A stretch of 18,522 bases of DNA, taken from the NCBI GenBank assembly GCA_018400565.1, contig JAGYMP010000305.1, forward strand, positions 1-18,522, read 5' to 3'. Positions 13,527-18,522 of the stretch are shown piece after piece (within the stretch, counting starts at the first letter, position 1; every line of letters starts with the position of its first letter). The position numbers were made by a program, and so were the translations under genes. The DNA comes from Bacilli bacterium. GTDB taxonomy: Bacteria; Bacillota_I; Bacilli_A; Izemoplasmatales; Hujiaoplasmataceae. The notes beneath the pieces are model-generated. The model saw nothing but the letters and a program-made list of their open reading frames with translations. It searched no databases and was not told where the DNA came from.

Positions 13527-14437
13527 TCCCTCATCTCCTTTCCGGTAATGCCGATGAACGCATCATCCATTGTTCCGTGTTTCACTTCGAACGAATGAAT
13601 GTTTTTCTCGATGTCACTGAGAATATGGATTGCATCCATTGTCGAATCCAATGTCACACGCAAGGTATCGTTCGCTTTAACATAATCGATTGCTTTGTCA
13701 TCAAAATAATTTTTGATTTTTGCCTCATCATCCGGCTCGACTATCAAGAGATCGCCGGAATACTTATTTTTGAGTTGTGTCGGTGTCCCCTTGGCCGCGA
13801 TCTCACCCTCGTCGATGACAATCACGAAATCCGCACCATCGGCTTCTTCCATGTAATGGGTGGTCAAAAAGATGGTCATGCCGTGTTTGTGCTGTAATTC
13901 GATGATTGTGTTCCAGACACTTTTGCGCGTCTGGGGATCCAAACCCGTCGTCGGCTCATCCAAAAACAAAATTCTCGGGTGATGCAACAGGGCCCTTGCG
14001 ATGTCCGCTCTTCTTCGTTGGCCTCCGGATAATGACTTGTAACGGCGGTTCCTGATATCGGTGATATTCGTCGCCGCCAGGGCTATTTCCACGTTTTCCT
14101 TCAATTCTTCCTGTGACAGACCGTAAAAACTGCCGCGTGTCCACAGATTCTCCTCGACCGTCAAAAGGTCATCCAAAACACTGTCTTGAAAAACAATGCC
14201 GATATCCCCGCGGATCAATGCATCATCGTCCCCCAACACATGATCGTTCACGCTGACAATGCCGGCATCTTTCCTCAGCAATGTTGATATGATATTGATC
14301 GTGGTCGTTTTTCCCGCGCCGTTCGGGCCTAAAAAGGCAAATAATTTCCCCCGTTCGACGTAAAAATCAATACCATCGACCGCTTTTATCTCGCCATATG
14401 TCTTTTTCAATCCTGTGACTTCTATGATTTTATCCAT
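13523..14437 (-). CDS. ABC transporter ATP-binding protein (DrrA-like exporter ATPase)
   Basis: A 304-aa nucleotide-binding protein that powers the adjacent permease. Walker A GPNGAGKT (37-44), Q-loop (IVFQDSVLDDLLT, about 81-93), signature LSGGQ (136-140), Walker B ILFLDEP (156-162), D-loop GLDP and switch His194 (TTHYMEEAD) are all present. The C-terminal 80 residues are an extra alpha/beta region as found in DrrA-type ATPases. AGGAGGATGAC provides a strong ribosome-binding site about 6 nt before the ATG, and an extended -10 promoter lies upstream. The subfamily is usual for multidrug or natural-product exporters, but no substrate gene is in the window. Confidence 0.95.
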   Translation of the reverse strand: MDKIIEVTGLKKTYGEIKAVDGIDFYVERGKLFAFLGPNGAGKTTTINIISTLLRKDAGIVSVNDHVLGDDDALIRGDIGIVFQDSVLDDLLTVEENLWTRGSFYGLSQEELKENVEIALAATNITDIRNRRYKSLSGGQRRRADIARALLHHPRILFLDEPTTGLDPQTRKSVWNTIIELQHKHGMTIFLTTHYMEEADGADFVIVIDEGEIAAKGTPTQLKNKYSGDLLIVEPDDEAKIKNYFDDKAIDYVKANDTLRVTLDSTMDAIHILSDIEKNIHSFEVKHGTMDDAFIGITGKEMRE

Positions 14438-14471
14438 GTCATCCTCCTAAAAATTATCACATATCATGCAA

Positions 14472-14501
14472 ATTATATCATATTCGCATTGATTTGGACA
14501 A
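14472..14501 (-). promoter_or_regulatory. Promoter of the ABC exporter-rlmN operon
   Basis: TATAAT (14477-14472) is preceded by TGn (extended -10) and by TTGTCC (14501-14496) at 18 nt. The predicted start is near 14465, about 28 nt before the ATPase ATG. Confidence 0.65.
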
Positions 14502-14529
14502 CACCCTCAGATATCGCCCAACCCATTAA

Positions 14530-14562
14530 ACGACCGGCCCCCCATGCGTTTGGGCCGGTCGT
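14530..14562 (-). terminator. GC-rich hairpin after pheT, likely terminator
   Basis: Eleven perfect base pairs (ACGACCGGCCC with GGGCCGGTCGT) enclose an 11-nt loop, 13 nt after the pheT stop. Only UUU follows on the minus strand, so the U tract is weak. The stem strength and position between pheT and the next promoter still argue for transcript-end formation. Confidence 0.6.
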
Positions 14563-14575
14563 CATCTTCCATCAG

Positions 14576-16948
14576 TTATTTTCGAATCTCTGCGTCAAAG
14601 GAATCTTGTACTTTGTCAATCAGTTTTTCCATGAACCGATCGATTTCCACGGACGAAAAGGTTTTATCGCGGCGTTTGAACCAAAACCTCAGGGCAACGC
14701 TCTTCTTCGAGTCACCCACGTTGTCTCCCGTATAAACGTCAAACACATCCATCCGATCAAGGGGAAGCCCCTTCATCGTTTCGATGGTTCGTCTCAACTC
14801 ACGATAGGTGATCGACTCATCGATAACGATTGCCAAATCCCGATTGACGGCCGGCGTTTTGGAGATCGGTTCCACTTCATCCAGGCTTTTTCCGTAGGCA
14901 AGGATCTTGTCAAGTAAAAGATCGAACACATACACATCTTCGTCGATGCCATGTTCTTCGGTGAATTCGGGATGAAGTTTCCCGAAATATCCAAGCCGTT
15001 CGCCATTAATCTCAATGACCGCACTGATACCCGGGTGCATATGCCTAAGGATGACATCCGGTTTTTTGATATCGACATTCCGAATCGCCAATCGTTCCAA
15101 TAACGCTTCAATCAACCCTTTAACAACATAAAAATCAACGGTCACGGAATCATCCTTCCACTTGGTTTCATGATAAGATCCCCGCAACACACCCGACACA
15201 TGTTCTTCTTCTGTTTCTTTGAAATAGGCACTCCCGATTTCAAAAATCAACACATCATCGATATCACGTGCACGGTTGTAGGAAAGCACATCAAGCATTG
15301 AAGGCAATAACGCATGACGCAATCGCGATTTGTCTTCACTCATGGGACGGGCGACTTTGATGACGGATTTTTCCTCATCGTCAAACAATATCGCTTCCTT
15401 TTTTGACACCAATGAGTAAGTGATGACCTCATCGAGGCCGAGAACGGAAAGTGTCTGTCTGATGATGCGTCTCGTCTTTTGTCTGTCGGTCAGATAACCC
15501 GCAGTCGGGGTTTTCGGAAAGCTGACTGGGATGGCCTGATACCCGAAGATCCTGACAATCTCTTCGATCAAATCCTGTTTGGTCTCAACATCCAATCGCC
15601 TCGTGGGCGCATATACGGTAAAGGTCCCGTCTTTGTTTTCAAACCGGAATGAAAGCCGTTCAAAGACTTCTTCCAAATCCTCCGTTTTGAAAGGATAACC
15701 CGTGATTGACTGCACCTCGGACAAAGAAATCTCAATCGGCGTTTCCGTTTTATCGGTTTTATCATGACTCGCGATCCCTTCGGCGACTTCACCGTCCGCA
15801 AGGGCGTGGTAAAGCGATGCAGCTCGGTCCAATGCCTCAATGGTTCTCGACGGATCGATCCGTTTTTCAAAGCGCATCGATGATTCACTGCGCAGATCCA
15901 GACGGCTTGACGTGCGTCTGACGGACACCGGGTCGAAAATCGCCGACTCCAGCATGATGGATTTGGTCGTTTCCGTCACTTCCGTGTTCTGTCCGCCCAT
16001 GACGCCGGCCAGTGCCACGGGGCGGTTGTCATCGGTGACCACGATATCGGTCGTCTTCAGCGTCCGTTCTTTGTCATCGAGGGTCACGAAGACTTCGTTT
16101 TCTTCGGCCTGGCGGACGATGATGTTTTTATCGTTCAGCTTATTGGCATCAAACGCGTGCAACGGCTGTCCGTATTCCAACATCACATAATTCGTGATGT
16201 CGACCAGATTGTTGATGGGACGGATGCCGCTTGCGATCAAGCGTGCTTTCAACCAATACGGGCTTTCCTTCAGTGTCACATTTTTGATTAAGCGGGCATG
16301 GTAAGCCGGGCATTTTTCGGTTTCACTCGTCACACGGACGGGATTTTCATCATCCGTTTCCACGACCAAAGGTTTTTCGATATGAAGTTGGGTTGATAAC
16401 ATGGCTTTGACATCGTAAGCAATGCCGATCATCGATAATAAATCGCCCCGGTTGGGGGTCAGATCCAAATCGATCACGTCGTCGTTCAAATCCATGTAAT
16501 CAAGCGGATCGTCCCCGACGGGGGCATCACCGGGCAAAACGTGGATGCCGTCCTCATGCCCGTAGAGATGGTCGAGTCCGATTTCATCAAGCGAGCAGAT
16601 CATTCCGTCTGATTCGACACCACGGATTTTCGTTTTCTTGATTTTGAAATCACCCGGCAAAACAGCTCCGGGCAGTGCGACGATGACCTTCTGGTCAGTA
16701 TTGACGTTTGGCGCACCGCAGATGATTTGTTTGATTGTGTCGCCAAGATCGACCTGGCAGACTTTCAGTTTATCCGCATCGGGATGATCTTCACAGACTT
16801 TGACATGACCGATGGTGAGATTATTCACCTCAACGAGATGGTTGACGGAGGACACCTCCGTCGACATAAGATTGAATTTATCAGCCAATGCCTCGGGTGA
16901 TTCATTGACATTGACGAATTCTTTTAGCCATTTTAGTGAAAATTTCAT
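14576..16948 (-). CDS. pheT: Phenylalanyl-tRNA synthetase beta subunit
   Basis: A 790-aa protein of normal bacterial PheT length; with PheS it forms the (alpha-beta)2 enzyme that charges tRNA-Phe. Domains run as follows: an N-terminal B1 part (KFSLKWLKEFV); an EMAP/Trbp111-like tRNA-binding domain (about 40-150, with CEDHPDADKLKVC); the B3/4 editing domain (about 210-380, with GQPLHAFD and VMGG); B5 (about 405-470); a synthetase-like core; and a C-terminal ferredoxin-fold anticodon-binding domain (about 695-790, from SKTPAVNRDLAIV). An AGGGGG element lies about 7 nt before the ATG. It starts 11 nt after pheS and is under the same T-box control. No damage is visible. Confidence 0.97.
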   Translation of the reverse strand: MKFSLKWLKEFVNVNESPEALADKFNLMSTEVSSVNHLVEVNNLTIGHVKVCEDHPDADKLKVCQVDLGDTIKQIICGAPNVNTDQKVIVALPGAVLPGDFKIKKTKIRGVESDGMICSLDEIGLDHLYGHEDGIHVLPGDAPVGDDPLDYMDLNDDVIDLDLTPNRGDLLSMIGIAYDVKAMLSTQLHIEKPLVVETDDENPVRVTSETEKCPAYHARLIKNVTLKESPYWLKARLIASGIRPINNLVDITNYVMLEYGQPLHAFDANKLNDKNIIVRQAEENEVFVTLDDKERTLKTTDIVVTDDNRPVALAGVMGGQNTEVTETTKSIMLESAIFDPVSVRRTSSRLDLRSESSMRFEKRIDPSRTIEALDRAASLYHALADGEVAEGIASHDKTDKTETPIEISLSEVQSITGYPFKTEDLEEVFERLSFRFENKDGTFTVYAPTRRLDVETKQDLIEEIVRIFGYQAIPVSFPKTPTAGYLTDRQKTRRIIRQTLSVLGLDEVITYSLVSKKEAILFDDEEKSVIKVARPMSEDKSRLRHALLPSMLDVLSYNRARDIDDVLIFEIGSAYFKETEEEHVSGVLRGSYHETKWKDDSVTVDFYVVKGLIEALLERLAIRNVDIKKPDVILRHMHPGISAVIEINGERLGYFGKLHPEFTEEHGIDEDVYVFDLLLDKILAYGKSLDEVEPISKTPAVNRDLAIVIDESITYRELRRTIETMKGLPLDRMDVFDVYTGDNVGDSKKSVALRFWFKRRDKTFSSVEIDRFMEKLIDKVQDSFDAEIRK

Positions 16949-16959
16949 GGTAAAACCCC

Positions 16960-17994
16960 CTATCTGAACTGCCGGTTGAACCGGAGATCATTGGTAAAAA
17001 ACGAACGGATATCATCGATTCCGTACCGCAAGATGGCAATGCGCTCAATACCGACCCCGAATGCGAAACCCTGATAATTCTCGGGATCATAACCGGCCGC
17101 TTCCAAAACGGCATTGTTGACCATGCCGGCTCCGAGAACTTCAATCCAGCCGGTGTGTTTGCACATCGAGCAGCCTTTTCCGCCGCATTTATAACACGAC
17201 ACATCCACTTCGACGGAAGGTTCGGTGAACGGAAAATATGAGGGTCGCAAGCGGATTTGTCTTTCTTCGCCGAACATTTTCCTCGCCATCAGCAAAAGTG
17301 TGCCTTTAAGATCGGAAAGACTTGTTTTCTCATCGACGACGAGACCTTCAATCTGTGTGAACTGATGGGAATGGGTCTGATCGTCATCATCGCGGCGATA
17401 TACTTTGCCGGGACAGATAATCTTAATCGGCTTTTTCATGGTATTCTTGAGAAGCGTGCGGATTTGCACGGGTGATGTGTGCGTTCTTAACAATGTCTCT
17501 TCAGTGATGTAAAATGTATCCTGCATATCCCTGGCAGGGTGGGTTTTCGGAAGATTGAGCATCTCAAAGTTGTACTCGTCTGTTTCAATTTCGGGTCCTT
17601 CTTCCACGGTATACCCGAGACCGATGAATAATTCCGTGAGTTCATCGATGATCTGATTCAGCACATGCACATGCCCGGTGTCAAGTTTTTTTCCGGGCAA
17701 GGTCACGTCGACAGCCTCCTCGCTAAGTTTCCTCTCAATCTCTTCTTTTCTGAGCGCTTCTTGTTTTTTCGAATAAGCTTTCATGAACGCTTCTCTCGCA
17801 TCGTTCACGGCTTTTCCGAGTAGTTTCTTCTCGTCTTTGGGAACATCTCGCATTTTACGCATGTACTTAGAGATGATGCCGTTTTTACTGATGTAATCGT
17901 TTTTGACTTTTTGCAACGACTTGTTGTCACCGGCTTTTTCAATGGCTTGTTTTGCTTCGGTCAAATGCTGCATGAGTTCTTTTCCATAATCCAC
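16960..17994 (-). CDS. pheS: Phenylalanyl-tRNA synthetase alpha subunit
   Basis: A 344-aa class II synthetase subunit that carries the aminoacylation site for Phe. An N-terminal coiled-coil arm (about 1-90, rich in Lys and Glu) is followed by the catalytic domain. This includes GPEIETDEYNF, RTHTSPVQIR, motif 2 (CPGKVYRRDDDDQTHSH, about 194-210) and motif 3 (GFAFGVGIERIAIL, about 309-322). C267, C270, C275 and C278 form a CxxC-x4-CxxC pattern seen in many Bacillota PheS proteins. Translation starts at a GTG (17994): GAGGAGG lies 8 nt before it and gives the normal N-terminus MDYGKEL. It is directly downstream of the T-box terminator. Confidence 0.97.
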   Translation of the reverse strand: MDYGKELMQHLTEAKQAIEKAGDNKSLQKVKNDYISKNGIISKYMRKMRDVPKDEKKLLGKAVNDAREAFMKAYSKKQEALRKEEIERKLSEEAVDVTLPGKKLDTGHVHVLNQIIDELTELFIGLGYTVEEGPEIETDEYNFEMLNLPKTHPARDMQDTFYITEETLLRTHTSPVQIRTLLKNTMKKPIKIICPGKVYRRDDDDQTHSHQFTQIEGLVVDEKTSLSDLKGTLLLMARKMFGEERQIRLRPSYFPFTEPSVEVDVSCYKCGGKGCSMCKHTGWIEVLGAGMVNNAVLEAAGYDPENYQGFAFGVGIERIAILRYGIDDIRSFFTNDLRFNRQFR

Positions 17995-18010
17995 GTTTAA
18001 AACCTCCTCA

Positions 18011-18044
18011 AAATAAAAACAGCCGCCCTAAAAAAGGGCGACTG
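18011..18044 (-). terminator. Regulatory terminator of the pheST T-box
   Basis: A 9-bp stem with one G-U pair, a 7-nt U-rich loop, then TTTTTATTTT. It ends 5 nt before the pheS ribosome-binding site, so it works as an attenuator rather than a gene-end terminator. Confidence 0.9.
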
Positions 18045-18225
18045 TGTATGGCCGCGGTACCACCTTTGTTCCGGCATCTGCCGGCACTTAAACCCTTAAC
18101 GCGGGCAGACGGGGATGATTAATCCCGTTCGGAAGATGAATTCACCGTTTCCGCCTAAGATGCTTTCAGCCGGGGCATCCTTTCTCTGTTGGTTTGACAC
18201 GGTCATGCTTCTTCCTCATCACGTT
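18011..18225 (-). promoter_or_regulatory. T-box riboswitch (tRNA-Phe sensing) controlling pheST
   Basis: A leader of about 215 nt that lets transcription proceed when uncharged tRNA-Phe binds. The base of stem I pairs GGAAGA (18215-18210) with TCTTCC (18136-18131). Directly 5' of the latter is TTC (18140-18138) followed by A, a Phe specifier in the standard position. The T-box sequence AGGTGGTACCGCG (18065-18053) contains TGGT, complementary to a tRNA ending ACCA. It is followed by a terminator hairpin: CAGTCGCCC (18044-18036) with GGGCGGCTG (18028-18020), loop 7 nt, then TTTTTATTTT. The T-box sequence would form the competing antiterminator. The pheS ribosome-binding site follows at once. 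Confidence 0.93.
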
Positions 18226-18231
18226 GCTTTT

Positions 18232-18259
18232 ATTATACCACTATTTTCGATGTTTGCAA
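18232..18259 (-). promoter_or_regulatory. pheST promoter
   Basis: TTGCAA (18259-18254) and TATAAT (18237-18232) are 16 nt apart, and TGG directly before TATAAT forms an extended -10. The -35 lies 4 nt after the stop of the upstream Bax inhibitor-like gene. Confidence 0.8.
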
Positions 18260-18262
18260 ACC

Positions 18263-18522
18263 TTAACTGCGGCTGGAGGCGAAAATCGCCAGCAACCTGA
18301 GCACTTCGATATACACCCAAACAAGTGTCACCATGAGACCGAGTGATAAAATCCAGCCATATCGCTGGTCCATGCCGTGCTCGACGCTGTTCTTGATCAT
18401 TTCGAAATCCAGCAACAAAAAGAGTGCTGAAAGGACGGCTGAAATACCGACGATCAAATAATAAAACGGTCCTGAGAAGGGAATAAACAACGAGAACAGT
18501 GACATGATGATGACCGAAATCA
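18263..18522 (-). CDS. Bax inhibitor-1/YccA family membrane protein (C-terminal part)
   Basis: The frame is open to the window edge, and about 86 codons are visible before the TAA at 18265-18263. The hydrophobic stretches and the ending fit the last helices of a BI-1/YccA (TMBIM) protein: YYLIVGISAVLSALFLLLDFEMI, then an acidic/basic loop with QRYGW, then LGLMVTLVWVYIEVLRLLAIF. The LDFEMI and WVYIEVLRLL blocks are the family signature; YetJ of B. subtilis, a pH-sensitive calcium leak channel, is a studied member. The start and first helices lie outside the window. The internal ATG at 18505 is not the real start, because the frame continues upstream with hydrophobic residues. The precise role in this organism is unknown. 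Confidence 0.85.
   Translation of the reverse strand, partial: ISVIIMSLFSLFIPFSGPFYYLIVGISAVLSALFLLLDFEMIKNSVEHGMDQRYGWILSLGLMVTLVWVYIEVLRLLAIFASSRS

Noticed and set aside
1..18522. Mycoplasma-type code with TGA read as Trp
   Set aside because: recG, the PDZ protease, thiN, rpe, rsgA, rlmN and both ABC genes all end in TGA at the expected family lengths, and Trp is encoded within standard frames.
1..18522. CRISPR arrays, insertion sequences, phage genes, tRNA or rRNA genes
   Set aside because: No direct-repeat arrays, transposase or phage-like proteins, terminal inverted repeats or cloverleaf-like segments were seen; the window is core chromosome.

Overview
The window looks like a chromosomal segment of a low-GC Gram-positive relative (Bacillota/Mycoplasmatota). 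Gene order is the best clue. rsgA-rpe-thiN, then rpmB, and fakA (yloV)-recG-plsX follow the Bacillus subtilis order cpgA-rpe-thiN-spoVM-rpmB-yloU-yloV-(sdaAB-sdaAA)-recG-(fapR)-plsX. The linked spoVM, yloU/asp23 and prkC genes are missing here. Many genes end in TGA, so the standard stop code applies and a code-4 mycoplasma is unlikely. An acholeplasma/izemoplasma-like or erysipelotrich-like lineage would fit; this is inference from gene order, not a phylogeny.

Left part (1-5140). On the minus strand lie the N-terminal part of plsX (runs off the window), recG and fakA, which serve phospholipid synthesis, replication-fork rescue and fatty-acid activation. fakA ends in a clear terminator, and a good promoter for recG is nested in that same element. 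A 323-nt divergent region separates fakA from two plus-strand genes: an unrecognised 70-aa tail-anchored membrane protein and rpmB (L28). A perfect 19-nt dyad lies upstream of the rpmB promoter.

Middle part (5145-9610), all minus strand. One apparent transcription unit runs rsgA, rpe, thiN and then two paralogous trypsin-fold HtrA-like proteases: a lipoprotein with a PDZ domain and a smaller exported one without PDZ. The protease pair sits between thiN and rpmB, near where spoVM lies in Bacillus. The unit ends at a hairpin terminator shared with rpmB.

Right-middle part (9799-14501), minus strand. pfkA and a rubrerythrin form a short unit with its own promoter and terminator. Upstream lie rlmN and an ABC-2 type exporter (permease and ATPase), three tightly packed, partly overlapping genes behind an extended -10 promoter.

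Right part (14530-18522), minus strand. pheS-pheT is preceded by a complete T-box riboswitch with a TTC (Phe) specifier, T-box sequence and terminator. The window ends in the C-terminal part of a Bax inhibitor-1/YccA family membrane protein.

Most of this is housekeeping content. The less ordinary items are the His-rich insert in FakA, the Ca-site-like loop and acidic helical segments of the protease pair, the 19-nt dyad, the promoter-in-terminator at recG, the PFK active-site combination and the small membrane protein.
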